Shown piece after piece: positions 22,322-31,492 of a stretch of 64,000 nucleotides of DNA (positions are counted from its first letter, which is position 1; each line of letters opens with the position of its first letter). The notes beneath the pieces were generated by a model. It was not told where the DNA came from and did no database searches. It worked only from the letters and a program-made list of their open reading frames with translations. The position numbers were made by a program, and so were the translations under genes. The DNA comes from Anodontia alba (taxonomy: Eukaryota; Mollusca; Bivalvia; Lucinida; Lucinidae). The stretch is taken from NCBI GenBank assembly GCA_964016985.1, contig OZ024830.1:17849691-17913690 (forward strand), in the 5' to 3' direction.

Positions 22322-22480
22322 TTACCCTTAGTATTAGTCAGACAGGCCCGAGCAAACAGTGTAGTCTCAGCCTCTGATCTGCGTCTACACTGTTTCCCAC
22401 TCTCCAGCAAGTTTGGAAACACCAAAAGGTAATAAAATTGGACTTGTTTAAATTTTAGGGTAAGTAAGGTAAGGACAAAT
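22322..22480. repeat. HP-D element
   Basis: Starts TTTACCCTTAGTATTAG, has the hairpin GCAAACAGTGTAG ... CTACACTGTTT, and ends TTAGGGTAAGTAAGG. It therefore has the TACCCTTA terminal repeats seen at 19570 and 37972. Confidence 0.6.
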
Positions 22481-22485
22481 ACGTC

Positions 22486-22762
22486 CATCACGAAAACACG
22501 CCTATATAGTTTTGACCCCTTTAAACCCCACTTTTAAAAAGTAAAACTAGGGTTTACAGAGGTGTACATTATTTTTCTTATTTTGCTAAATAACATATAT
22601 TGTGGGTACTCATTAGAACCGCCTCAATGAGGCGGTTCTAATGAGTATCCACAATTTATGTTTTCAGCAGAAATATGAATAATATCCGAATATTTTATCT
22701 GAAAATTTTCCATGTTTGGTTGTTAATTTTCAATATATTTGAATAAGTGTGTTTCCGTAACG
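22486..22762 (+). mobile_element. HPE-A copy 7
   Basis: 277 bp. The hairpin tip is CAATG with both arms changed to CATTAGAACCGCCTC / GAGGCGGTTCTAATG. Right end reads ACG instead of ATG. Confidence 0.95.
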
Positions 22763-22903
22763 ATTCTACAATATCAGGTGAATCTGTAAACAAGGAAAGA
22801 AGGTCCTGACCAGACTGCACGAAAATATCCCAGGTATTGGCCGTTGTTATCCGTATACGCGATAACGACCCTTCTCTCATGTTCAGACAGAAATGGGAAT
22901 TCG

Positions 22904-23440
22904 GAGTCTCCAGGCCCCGAGGTTATAAAACTTTTTTCATGCTCAACTCAGCTGTGCATGAAATTTGTCCTGCTTATCAATCTCAAATTATTAATAACTG
23001 AAACTTCTTTCAGCTAAACATAGCTGAGCATGGAACTTTCTCTGCTAATAACATTACGTAAACACGCCTTTTCAAATATATTGAAAATTTCACCACCAAA
23101 AATTGAAAGTTTTCCGATAAAAATTCTGATAGTTTTCATATTTTTGCTTAAAACATAGATTGTGGGTACTCGTTAGAACCGCCTTGGCGAGGCGGTTCTA
23201 ACGAGTACCCACAATCTATGTTTTTAAGCAGAAATAAGGCAAATAATGTATACCCCTGTGAACCCCAGTTTTACTATATAAAAGTGGGGCTTAAGGGGGT
23301 CAAAATTATACGGGTATGTTTTCGTGCTGAATATGAAAATGCCAACTATTGTTGGCATTTTCATATTTATTAGAAGAGAAAATTTCATGCTCAGCTCAGC
23401 TCAGCAGAGCATGAAACGAGTTTTATAATCTTGGAGCCAG
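22904..23440. mobile_element. Large inverted-repeat element split by HPE-A copy 8
   Basis: Left part CTCCAGGCCCCGAGGTTATAA ... CATGCTCAACTCAGCTGTGCATG is mirrored by CATGCTCAGCTCAGC ... TTTTATAATCTTGGAGCCAG at the right. AATATGAAAATGCCAAC ... GTTGGCATTTTCATATT is another small palindrome within it. HPE-A copy 8 sits in the middle. Confidence 0.65.
23052..23329 (-). mobile_element. HPE-A copy 8
   Basis: 278 bp inside the inverted-repeat element at 22904-23440. Right end CTG rather than ATG. Confidence 0.95.
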
Positions 23441-23637
23441 GGCAGATATGAAAATAAAGTGAAGATCCTGATTAGCCTTTGAAGCCGCACAGTATTATAG
23501 AGATCATTGCCATACATCGATAAACGTATCTAATGGTTCTGTGACAAGCTGATCTAGACTATTACTTAATATAACGTGTACCTCACATGTTTCCCCATAA
23601 TATATAGTGAAAGCAGGGGTATGAAGGGGGTCTACAG

Positions 23638-23917
23638 CATTAGGAAAAGACGCCCATTCAATGAAATGACACTTTTATGACTGCAAAAACGAAACGTTTC
23701 AGATGATAAAATGTGATGTTTTTGTTATTTTTGCTCAAAACAAAGATTGAGGGTACTCATTAGAACCACCTCAATGAGGCGGTTCTAACGGGTACCCACA
23801 ATCTATGTTTTATAGCAGAAATAAGAAAAATAATGTATACCCTGCAAACCTCATGTTTTTTCTATTTAAAACTGGGATTTGAGGGGGTCAAAATTACACA
23901 GACATGTTTTCGTGATG
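23638..23917 (-). mobile_element. HPE-A copy 9 (old)
   Basis: 280 bp, more diverged than the others (left TIR CATTAGGAAAAGACGCCCAT), but the hairpin core is still well paired. Confidence 0.85.
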
Positions 23918-24127
23918 GTACAAGAATGATTTTCAAAATTCTGTAGTTTATCAATCAGATTTTTACTTGTTTGTTACTTCTAGCACTTTCCTTTATTGCA
24001 AACAGCTATCTAAATTAGCTTAATAAAAATATTTAAAAAATATTCCTTATTGCTCATATTATACTGTGAAAATGCCAAAGCTTACACGGCCCTAGATAAG
24101 AAAGATATCAAGACAATTATTTGTTTC

Positions 24128-24226
24128 TTTTCTTTGCAAAAAAAACATATGTTGTGGGTACTCATTAGAAGCGCCTCTCAGAGGCGCTTCAAATGAGTAC
24201 CCTCGACATATGTTTCTGTGTGGAAA
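24128..24226. repeat. Hairpin core outside any HPE-A/B/C framework
   Basis: AACATATGTTGTGGGTACTC ... AGAAGCGCCTC / GAGGCGCTTC ... GAGTACCCTCGACATATGTT. It is the same core as HPE-A/B, with the CG pair at the tip changed on both arms (AAGCGCC / GGCGCTT). Flanks match neither family. Confidence 0.7.
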
Positions 24227-24299
24227 TACAAAAGGTATAATTTTAGGGTTAAAAGCATTGACTTGTCAAGAGCCATGGCTTTGAAATATGTACCCTGCT

Positions 24300-24392
24300 A
24301 GCATTCTTTATAACTCTACAGCGAGCCGTTATCGGTCCGTCAGCTACCCTGACGGGCCGATAACGGCCCGCTATAGATTTATAAAGAATGCT
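24300..24392. mobile_element. HP-F 93-bp palindrome, copy 1
   Basis: Starts AGCATTCTTTATAA and ends TTATAAAGAATGCT. Arms of about 45 nt around GCCGTTATCGG.CCGTCAG. It is non-coding and shorter than any usual MITE. Partner at 26451-26543. Confidence 0.8.
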
Positions 24393-24640
24393 TACTGGTT
24401 ATTTTACATATGTGTGAATACGTAATGCCTTCCCTGTCCGCATATGCACTATAGAGCCATTTTCCCATGACACAGATGAAATAATTATATTGCAGAGGTT
24501 GTTTTCTCTCAGAGTATGAAATATTTATTCGTAATTCTCAGCTGCATTATTGGTGTTGAAAATACGTGATGTTTTTTGTGTTTTTTTTTCTGATGATTTA
24601 AGATGAACTGATTCACTTTCAGGGGAGGATACTCTGTTTT
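24393..24640. other. No gene seen
   Basis: AT-rich spacer; no coding or repeat content recognised. Confidence 0.4.
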
Positions 24641-25150
24641 GCCTTTCTTCTGAAAAGGAATCTACTCCAAAAAGGGCTGAAAAGGGCCAAAAAGGAATTT
24701 ACTCTAAAAAGATCGATTAGGAATCTACTCTAAAAGGACCGAAAAGGAATCTACTCTAAAAGGACCGAAAAGGAATCTACTCTAAAAAAAAAAAAAAAAA
24801 AAAAAAACGAAAAGGAATCTACTCTAAAAGAAAAGACTCTGTTCCCATCGGGAGCAACTTCTTTCCTTTCAAAGCAGATCCCTATTAAAAGGAAAATATC
24901 TGCAGGAATGCAAACAGGAAGTCACGAAAAGGAATCTATCTAAAAAGACCGAAAAGGAATTTACTCTAAATAGACCGAAAAGGAATCTGCTCTGAAAGGA
25001 CCGTAAAGGAATCTACTCTAGAAAGACTGAAAAGAAATCTACTCTAAAAGGAAAGATGTTGCTTCCATTCGAAGCAAATTCATTCCTTACTGGGCAAATC
25101 CCTATCAAGAAGGAAAATGTCTACAGGAAAACAAACAGGAAGTCACGAAA
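24641..25150. repeat. 26-bp minisatellite in a two-unit higher-order repeat
   Basis: Unit AGGAATCTACTCTAAAAGG plus ACCGAAA (26 bp) in two blocks (24657-24835, 24905-25050). Each block is followed by about 105 bp shared between them (GAAGCAA.TTCTTTCCTT, CAGATCCCTAT, GGAAAAT.TCT.CAGGAA, AACAGGAAGTCACGAAA). An A tract at 24786-24806 interrupts the first block. Confidence 0.85.
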
Positions 25151-25267
25151 GTTGTTTCCCTTGTGAAAGTGACAAAACGTCTGCCTAGTGTATTCATTCA
25201 CGTAATAACAGCATTGTGCCTACTGGCGCACCAAAATGTCATCACGTACTGTATTAAACTGCACATC

Positions 25268-25545
25268 CATTACGAAAACACGCCTATTCAAATACATAGA
25301 AAATTTTACCTCCAAATACTTAAAATTTTCAGATAAAAAAAATGATATTTTTCATATTTCTGCTCAAAACATAGATTGTGGGTACTCGTTAGAACCGCCT
25401 CGGCGAGGCGGTTCTAACGAGTACCCACAATCTATGTTTTTGAGCAGAACTAAGAAAAATAAAGCATACCCCTGTAAACCCCAGTTTTACTATGTAAAGG
25501 TGGGGTTTAAGAGAGTCAAAATTATATAGGCATGTTTTCGTGATG
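25268..25545 (-). mobile_element. HPE-A copy 10
   Basis: 278 bp, near-perfect hairpin, tip CGGCG. Confidence 0.95.
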
Positions 25546-25609
25546 AAAAAGGTACTATAAAAACTGCGATTAGCGGACAGGGTACACTACATAGAAGTGT
25601 TTTGTTATT

Positions 25610-25735
25610 CCACCAAGGGAGACAACTTTTAAGGCTTCCTGCTCAATTTACTGCTCTCTCTGAGAGCAAATTCTTTCCTTGTAGAGTAGACCCCTTTGCA
25701 GAAGGGGGAAGAGGACAAAATCAATTTTCTCCCCT
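25610..25735. repeat. Copy of the GGAGCAAATTCTTTCCTT repeat
   Basis: GAGAGCAAATTCTTTCCTT and AGAGTAGACCCCTTTGCAGAAGGGG match the non-tandem part of 24641-25150, as well as 42690-42905, 49790-49885, 54880-54960 and 61440-61580. Confidence 0.5.
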
Positions 25736-26065
25736 GAATGTTAGTTCTCCTTAATTTGATTATTCAGCGTCATTTGACATTTTATTCCAACCACTGCATG
25801 TAAGCTTCATTTTCAGGGGAAATTAAGATAATGGATCGTATCTAAGCCCTCTATTCATCAATTCTTTGAATATTCATGGGCCATTTACATATATACATCC
25901 GCAAGGCTCATGTGAGTATTTCTGTACGTGTTAATTTTTACAGAGTGTTTTATACGTTGTATTGCCGTTCATTTCAAATAATGACAGCAGAAGGATATGT
26001 TGTACGGTTAGCTTTTTTTTCCAGAATATATTTGAGCAGCTTCCTAATCATGACATGGGTGAGTA
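25736..26065. other. No gene seen
   Basis: Nothing coding or repetitive was recognised. Confidence 0.4.
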
Positions 26066-26079
26066 TAATATATATATAT

Positions 26080-26140
<61 letters not shown>
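26066..26140. repeat. (AT)n microsatellite
   Basis: About 75 bp of TA with one AA break; self-complementary. Confidence 0.95.
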
Positions 26141-26144
<4 letters not shown>

Positions 26145-26450
26145 GCAGGAAGTATGCGGACAGACACGTTGAACAAACAGTGTATATTTCATTTGTAGCT
26201 TGTGGGCCATGTGGCTGCTCGGCGCGTTTTTTATGTTCTTTTCTGTTCGTTGTTATTGTTGCTTTTGATGATCCTGTGTCTTTGATTTTGACCACCTCTG
26301 TGGGAAAGAGGGAGGGAGGTGGCTTCTTTGGTTTTCTTTGGTTTGTTTCATGTGTACAATTCCTCATGATTTGTTTGCTCTTTCTCTTGGCGTCATTGGT
26401 AAGCTATGTTGTGTGAGTGTGGATCTTCTTGGGCATCATCTATCCCGGTA
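26141..26450. other. No gene recognised
   Basis: A 78-codon hydrophobic plus-strand frame (26180-26416) crosses it without similarity I recognise. There is no splice or family signature, so I do not call it. Confidence 0.4.
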
Positions 26451-26543
26451 AGCATTCTAGATAAATCTAAAGCGGGCCGTTATCGGCCCGTCAGCGTAGC
26501 TGACGGGCCGATAATGGTCCGCTATAGATTTATCTAGAATGCT
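26451..26543. mobile_element. HP-F 93-bp palindrome, copy 2
   Basis: Starts AGCATTCTAGATAAAT and ends ATTTATCTAGAATGCT. Only about three mismatches between arms of 45 nt. Confidence 0.85.
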
Positions 26544-26639
26544 AGCTGGAATCCTATTGGTAAGGCGCTGCAACACACGATACCTGATTACATGTTGCCG
26601 CTTCTCAAGCAGATCTTAGACACGTTATATCAAATACTT

Positions 26640-26727
26640 AACTGAACTATCGTCGAACTCCAACGGCTTCTACATCTTAGGGACCAGGACTATGTCTTCA
26701 AGATAGGGGTAGTTCAAGCCAATGAGG
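26640..26727. mobile_element. HPE-B end fragment
   Basis: CGAACTCCAACGGCTTC ... GATAGGGGTAGTTCAAGCCAATGAGGG matches one end of HPE-B. The remainder appears after the repeat at 26728-27065. Confidence 0.55.
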
Positions 26728-27065
26728 GTGCTGGTGTTGTGCCGTGTGGCGGCCGTAAAATGTCTTCCCGTTCATCATCATAGTGCATGTTATATTTTAT
26801 TTCTTTTGGGATCATTGAGCCTATCCTGGTTATTTTGAAAATCGTATACCGCTTAAGCTGGTACGAGGGTGGGGTGTGAGTATGTATGTGGTGGGGGCGG
26901 GGTGGGGGAGGGGAGGGAGCGTATGTAGGCAGCCTCGCAAACTACAGTGTTGCATATGAAGAGACTCAGTTAAACCGAGTCTCCAATTTTCGTGTTTTTG
27001 TGTGTTCTTGCTTTCCAAACGCAATCCTTTTTTTACTTATTTTAACCATAGCGCAGTGTCAGCAT
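26728..27065 (-). repeat. Dispersed repeat R13 (copy 1)
   Basis: Reverse of 38680-38955: GTGTTGTGCCGTGTGGCGGCC, TTGGGATCATTGAGCC, CCTCGCAAACTACAGTG, GACTCAGTTAAACCGAGTC. It splits HPE-B. A G-rich run lies at 26867-26920. Confidence 0.65.
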
Positions 27066-27270
27066 ATATAATGAAGAACCTTTAGGGATATATTTTCCAT
27101 TTGCTGTAAAATAAAATATGTTGTGTTTCCTTATTAGAATCGCCTCATCGCGATTCTGATGAGTTCACACAACATCTTTTTTTCGCGTTAAAATACGTTA
27201 AACCTCCCTGAATAGCCTCAATAGTTGTTATCTGTTGCTATTGGAAGAATTTCGATTTGACTCAAGGTTA
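27066..27270. mobile_element. HPE-B central fragment with hairpin core
   Basis: CTTTAGGGATATATTTTCC, then the core TTAGAATCGCCTCATCGCGATTCTGATGAG (quoted in parts: left arm 27142-27154, right arm 27155-27170), then ACTCAAGGTTACAGC. Continuation of 26640-26727. Confidence 0.6.
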
Positions 27271-27353
27271 CAGCTGTGATGTCTGTGATATTTGTGGTAT
27301 TTGATTTTTAGTTGTAAGTTCCTCGTCTCTCCTTCTTTAGGAGCCTTAGGAGG

Positions 27354-27412
27354 GATGGGGGGGGGGGAGGGGGTGGCGGGGTGGGTTGAGGTTGGGGGAG
27401 GGGTGGGGCGTG
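27354..27412. other. G-rich tract with G-quadruplex potential
   Basis: At least five runs of four or more G within about 60 bp on the plus strand. Folding is inference. Confidence 0.5.
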
Positions 27413-27543
27413 CTGGTTGTGTTTTGTGGTGGTGACATTTTCTGGGCGTCTTCACTTATATTCTAGGATTCAGAAACAGATTTGATTACGATATGAGTAC
27501 AAGTTGATAGCTGCGAATTGGAGGTACATTGAAAGTTTCTATT

Positions 27544-27813
27544 CGTCACGAAAACATGCCTATATAATGTTAATCCCCTTAAACCCCACTTTTGTATAGA
27601 AAAACGGGGTTTAGAGGGGTATACATTATTTTTCTTATATCTGCTCGAAAAATAGATTGAGTGAACTCGTTAGTACCGCCTCGCGAGGCGGTTCTAATGA
27701 GTACTCACAATCTACGTTTTGAGCAGAAATATGAGAAATACCAGAATTTTTATCTGAAAGTTTTCATTTATTGGTGATACATTTTCAGTATATTTGAATA
27801 GATGTTACCGTGA
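27544..27813 (+). mobile_element. HPE-A copy 11
   Basis: About 270 bp. The right TIR is damaged (GATGTTACCGTGAG). It lies at the left edge of the receptor tandem duplication. Tip shortened to CGCGAGG. Confidence 0.85.
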
Positions 27814-28124
27814 GTATTGGGACAAATCTTGTAAAACGTGACATCTAGGGTCTTCAATGTTTGTCACTCAACCAGCAGTTCCTAGACATACCCCACTAAA
27901 GTAAACTTGACCTTGTGATGTTGTTATTTTTTTTTTTTTTTTTTTTTTTTCTTTATTTCTTTATTTATTTTTTATTTTTAATTTTTATTTATTTATTTAT
28001 TTATTTTTTTATTTTTTTTTTTTTTTTTGTTATTTCTCGTGATCACACTCAATAAAACCAAATCTGTTTTTTCTGATTTTGATTTGTTCTGCATTTTCAA
28101 AGGATTCCTACTTCGGAGTGTTTT

Positions 28125-28440
28125 ATTTAAGCCTAAGACAAGAAGCTGAAAGGTTTAGGTACTACGACGTTCAGAGTAAATCTTGTAGACAGCGGGATAA
28201 ATTGAAAATAGAATGGAGAAATAAGAGAATCCGGTCTTAGGACAAGTATGTTGTGGAGTAAAGGTGCAGCGATGTTTAGGATCCATATCTGATAATCGAG
28301 GATAAATTGAAAGTAGAACGTAGAAAAGTGGTCTTTGAATTTTAGGACAATTTTAGGACAAGTATTCTTAGGAGTGAAGGTGCACAAACGTTTAGGGTCT
28401 ATAGGTAAACCGAAGGATAAAGTGAAGGTAGAATGGAGAG
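28125..28440. repeat. Tandem blocks (about 95-105 bp, three) upstream of the receptor pseudogene
   Basis: Blocks contain AGGACAAGTAT, GGAGT.AAGGTGCA, GGATAAATTGAAA.TAGAA and end in GAGAAATAAGAGAA-like sequence. Two related blocks precede the intact gene at 29606-29790. Confidence 0.65.
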
Positions 28441-28948
28441 ATATGAGAACATATTTATACTGATAGTTTTATGATTACCTCAGGTCTAGTGGGCGATAAT
28501 AACAGTCTTGAAAATTAACTTTATGACAAATAACTTGCAAGCTAACATGGTAACTAGAATTGATGAACATGCGATATACAATCGACTCCCGTTATCTCGA
28601 ATTCCGAGAGACTCTCTAAAATGCTTCGAGATATCCGTACCTCGACATATCAGATTTAGAAAAAAAAACAAATCGTACAACCACATTTAATATATGTGTA
28701 TGTAATTGACTCCTGAAGTTAGAGATATATTGAAAATATTGTGGAAAAAGGAGAAATTGCTCCTTAGTTGCTCCTCTTTTCCAAAATATTTTGTTACCTG
28801 TTGTTGGATTTTCATGTTTAAGCAGTGACTAGATTTTCGCTTCGAGATAAGCGGTTATTCGAGATAAGCGAGGTCGAAAATAACGAGAGTCAGCTGTATG
28901 TGAATATCTTTTACTCTAATAGCGTCAATGCAGTTCAATGAAAACAAC
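28441..28948 (+). pseudogene. Truncated receptor pseudogene, split by a PogoM MITE
   Basis: 28441-28578 and 28897-28948 align with codons 1-70 of the intact receptor (TTTATACT.AT.GTTTTAT.ATTACCTCAG; AGAATTGATGAACATGCGATA; GTCAATGCAGTTCAATGAAAA). The second start Met (ATG at 29806 in the intact gene) is ATA here. A stop occurs at GAAAATTAAC, and there is a 6-nt gap after the CTCAGG. It ends where unit 2 begins, so no ligand-binding or membrane part exists. Confidence 0.8.
28579..28896. mobile_element. PogoM MITE copy 1, inside the receptor pseudogene
   Basis: TA-flanked, with TIR CAATCGACTCCCGTTATCTC / GATAACGAGAGTC-type ends (reads CGAGAGTCAGCTG). Central palindrome around AGGAGAAATTGCTCCT. 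TA duplication fits pogo/Tc1-mariner. The site corresponds to codon 51 or so of the receptor. Confidence 0.85.
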
Positions 28949-28989
28949 TTCTATATCTACCCTTAGTATTGGGACAAATAGACATAAAC

Positions 28990-29240
28990 TGACACTGTAG
29001 ACTGTTGCCACCCATTAACCCATTTTTTGCCTAGCGTGCCATTGAAGGGACATTGGAAAACAGTGTAGACCCAGATCAAATATAGCAGAACGCGGCGTCT
29101 GATCATGGTCTTCACTTTTTGCATTAAATGCAGGAATTTCTATATTTCATGATAATACTATCAACCGGACATCCCTAAAATTGGAAATTAACCTGTCCAA
29201 AAAAGAGGGGTAGAAGAGTCCACTAAGCATAAATGGGTTT
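28990..29240. mobile_element. HP-D element inserted in duplication unit 2
   Basis: Ends TTAACCCATTTTTTGCC and AAGCATAAATGGGTTTA; hairpin GAAAACAGTGTAGACCC ... GGTCTTCACTTTTTGC at 29055-29122. Unit 1 lacks it. Confidence 0.65.
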
Positions 29241-29417
29241 AGCAGACACAACACCAAGAAGTAAAAGTGGACTTGAGATGTTGAATTTTTTTTTCATTGA
29301 GTCTCATGACCAAATTCAATAAAACCGAGTCTGTACATGTATTTTCTGATTTTGCTTTTTTCTGTATTTCAAAAGGATTCTTGCTTCAGACTGTTTTCTT
29401 TTTATTTTAGCAGCACA

Positions 29418-29602
29418 CCACAAGACCTACAATACTACTTGTGCGACCAGCGAAGTCGAATCCGAGTCTTCGCTGGTCACAAGAATCTTCTACAGCCTTC
29501 AGGCTATAAAAAAAAAACTCTAGCCATTCTGGGCGGATGAGCAGGCTGACATCAGTCTTCACTGGTCGCATAGGTGTTATTGTAGGTTTTGTAATGCACC
29601 TT
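29418..29602. mobile_element. HP-E element with long TIRs, copy 2
   Basis: CAAGACCTACAATACTAC ... TGCGACCAGCGAAG mirrored by CACTGGTCGCATAGGTG ... TTGTAGGTTTTGTAATG. Inserted in duplication unit 2; absent from unit 1. Confidence 0.7.
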
Positions 29603-29605
29603 TGA

Positions 29606-29790
29606 ATTTTAGGCCAAGAAGCTGAGTTGTCGAGGTGCCCGGATATTTTAGAGTAAAATGGTAAACTGAGGGATAAGTTGAAGCTAGAACTGGGAAATAC
29701 GAGAGCATGTTCTAGGACAAGAATGCTGAGGAGTTAAAGTGCCCTGACGTTAGGACAAATACGGTAACTTAGGGATAAAGTGAAAGAAGA
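29606..29790. promoter_or_regulatory. 5' flank of the receptor gene: two tandem blocks
   Basis: Two blocks of about 85-95 bp (AGGACAA.., GAGTTAAAGTGCCC, GGGATAA.(G/T)TGAA), like 28125-28440. Their place directly before the start codon makes them the likely promoter or 5' UTR, but no TATA box or start site is evident. Regulatory role is inference. Confidence 0.35.
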
Positions 29791-31053
29791 ATGGGATACC
29801 AGTGCATGTTTATACTAATTGTTTTATTATTACCTCAGGCCCATACACTAGTGGACAATAACAGAACTCTTGAACATGAACTGTATAATGCACTACTGCA
29901 TAATTATAATGTCAACGTGGTACCGAGAATTGATAAGAATGTGATAGATGTGAACATATCTTTCACTCTTATGGCGTTAATGCAGTTTAATGAAAAAGAA
30001 GACACGATAGTTACAGCTGGATGGCTTTCCATGACGTGGAAAGATTATTTTTTACAATGGCGTGGGCATACAAAATATGAAAATATAAACAAAGTTTTTA
30101 TGAAACAGAAACAAATTTGGGTACCTGACATAAACTTAGTAAACTCGGTTGAAGTCCACAAGAAAATGGGATATGATGATCTACTTGCTTCAGTAGACCA
30201 GGATGGTACTGTTCGTTGGGAACCTGGCCAGAAATTCAAAACGGCGTGTAGCGTTGACATCGGAATGTATCCTTTTGACCATCAGACATGCAGTATAGCT
30301 TTCGGAACATGGATGTATCGGGACGATATAGTAAAACTATATAGTGATTATAATGAAATAGTATTGGATTATTTTGATGAGAGTGGCGAATGGGAAATTC
30401 AAACAACAAATGCGAAGGATAAGATCATTGCTCTTGAAGATGGTTATGGTGTCCCACAATTTGTTATTTCAATGACTTTGAAAAGAAGAAGAATGTATTA
30501 TATATTTACCGTATGTATACCAATGATAATTTTATCCATTCTTAACTGTATGGTCTATATTTTACCTGCTGGTTCAGGAGAAAAAATGTCCTTCTGTCTA
30601 ACAGTATTGTTATCTTACATGGTGTTTCTGAATTTTTTGAGTGACAATTTGCCACGTACATCAAAAACGACATCCTATATGGTTGTCTATCTCAGCCTTA
30701 TGGTCTGTCTTAGTTTTCTATCCGTATTTAGCTCCGTCATTGTTTTATTGCACTGGCATAAGGCTGAAGAAAAAGAAGAACGTCAGATAAATTATGAGAG
30801 AAATTTCGAAGGCAATATTGCGTCACAGAAAGACAAACTTATCAATTCGATTAGCAACGATAATCGAACGGTCGATTCGAATAACGAGTCACAAAGACAT
30901 TTTCTCAGTGCAGCGGCTAATGAAACAGAACAGCTGGCACCAAGTAATAATGAAAAAATTGCTAAACGTTTAGATATTGTTTTGTTTGTTTCAACAGGTT
31001 TATTGACCATTACAATAACAATTGCAATAATCATATTGCTCTTACAGGCCTAA
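29791..31053 (+). CDS. Cys-loop ligand-gated ion channel subunit, nicotinic-receptor-like (non-alpha type), intronless
   Basis: 420 codons, uninterrupted. Pentameric ion-channel subunit of the plasma membrane. Signal peptide at residues 1-18 (start either Met1 or Met6). Ligand-binding domain about 20-235 with WVPD (110-113, loop A) and the Cys-loop C153-C167 spaced by 13 residues with YPFDHQTC. M1 about 236-257, M2 264-286, M3 296-320, M4 394-418. M2 begins G-E-K with Leu at 9', the pattern of cation-selective channels. The vicinal Cys pair of alpha subunits (loop C, about 210-222) is absent, so it probably cannot form a classical acetylcholine site alone. The M3-M4 loop is short (about 70 residues). 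N-glycosylation sequons at N24 and N55. Large expansions of nicotinic-like genes are known in bivalves; ligand and partners are unknown. The lack of introns is unusual for nicotinic genes. Confidence 0.9.
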   Translation: MGYQCMFILIVLLLPQAHTLVDNNRTLEHELYNALLHNYNVNVVPRIDKNVIDVNISFTLMALMQFNEKEDTIVTAGWLSMTWKDYFLQWRGHTKYENINKVFMKQKQIWVPDINLVNSVEVHKKMGYDDLLASVDQDGTVRWEPGQKFKTACSVDIGMYPFDHQTCSIAFGTWMYRDDIVKLYSDYNEIVLDYFDESGEWEIQTTNAKDKIIALEDGYGVPQFVISMTLKRRRMYYIFTVCIPMIILSILNCMVYILPAGSGEKMSFCLTVLLSYMVFLNFLSDNLPRTSKTTSYMVVYLSLMVCLSFLSVFSSVIVLLHWHKAEEKEERQINYERNFEGNIASQKDKLINSISNDNRTVDSNNESQRHFLSAAANETEQLAPSNNEKIAKRLDIVLFVSTGLLTITITIAIIILLLQA

Positions 31054-31160
31054 CTCAAACTCAGCAAAACACACCGTCACAACAACGTTTTTCGACGTCA
31101 CTACAATGCATCGCTGCGACGTCGAGACGACAGTGTTGTGACATTATGTCATGATAAGTA

Positions 31161-31492
31161 CAGTGAACCTTCGATCCAACGACAGCATTTGTTTTCAAAG
31201 AGGTTGCCATTGCTGTTGTAAATAATCCTTAGTGGACAAAATGATATGTAAGAAAGACCTTGTTTTATTCTTATTTCCTCTTAGAACATATCTTTTCGAT
31301 ATTTGTTAGAATTGACTTAATGAGGCGATTCCAACAAATATCTAAAACATATGTTGCTTGAAGTTTTAATGCAATATTCTTGCATAATTTTTCATTAACT
31401 GTCACCTCTTCAGCGAAGGTTTCGTGACACTCAAATTGTTATTTAAACGAGTTTTGTTGTTGTATCGAGTGTCGGTATAAAGAGGTTGACTG
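31161..31492. mobile_element. HPE-C copy 1
   Basis: TA-flanked, about 332 bp, ends CAGTGAACCTTCGATCC and GGTATAAAGAGGTTGACTG. Centre has the shared core in decayed form (TTGTTAGAATTGACTTAATGAGGCGATTCCAAC; split here as left 31305-31316, right 31321-31334). Begins about 108 bp after the receptor stop codon and could lie in its 3' UTR. Confidence 0.8.

Larger units (their letters stand above)
27813..28948 (+). repeat. Receptor-locus tandem duplication, unit 1
   Basis: Head-to-tail with unit 2 (28966 onward). Matching points: AGTATTGGGACAAAT (27813 / 28966), AATAAAACC.A.TCTGT (28051 / 29319), CAAAGGATTC.T.CTTC (28097 / 29369), AAGAAGCTGA (28140 / 29614), then the receptor 5' coding region. Unit 1 ends inside the coding sequence. 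A poly-T/AT tract fills 27926-28028. Confidence 0.75.

Noticed and set aside
26180..26416. Hydrophobic 78-codon frame as a membrane protein gene
   Set aside because: No homologue recognised, no splice context, and it starts next to an AT microsatellite and ends before HP-F.
29791..29835. TTATTATTACCTCAG just before GCCCATACA as a 3' splice site, with the true first exon upstream
   Set aside because: The preceding codons encode a good signal peptide in frame with the rest, so a start at 29791 or 29806 explains the gene without an intron. Transcript data could still overturn this.
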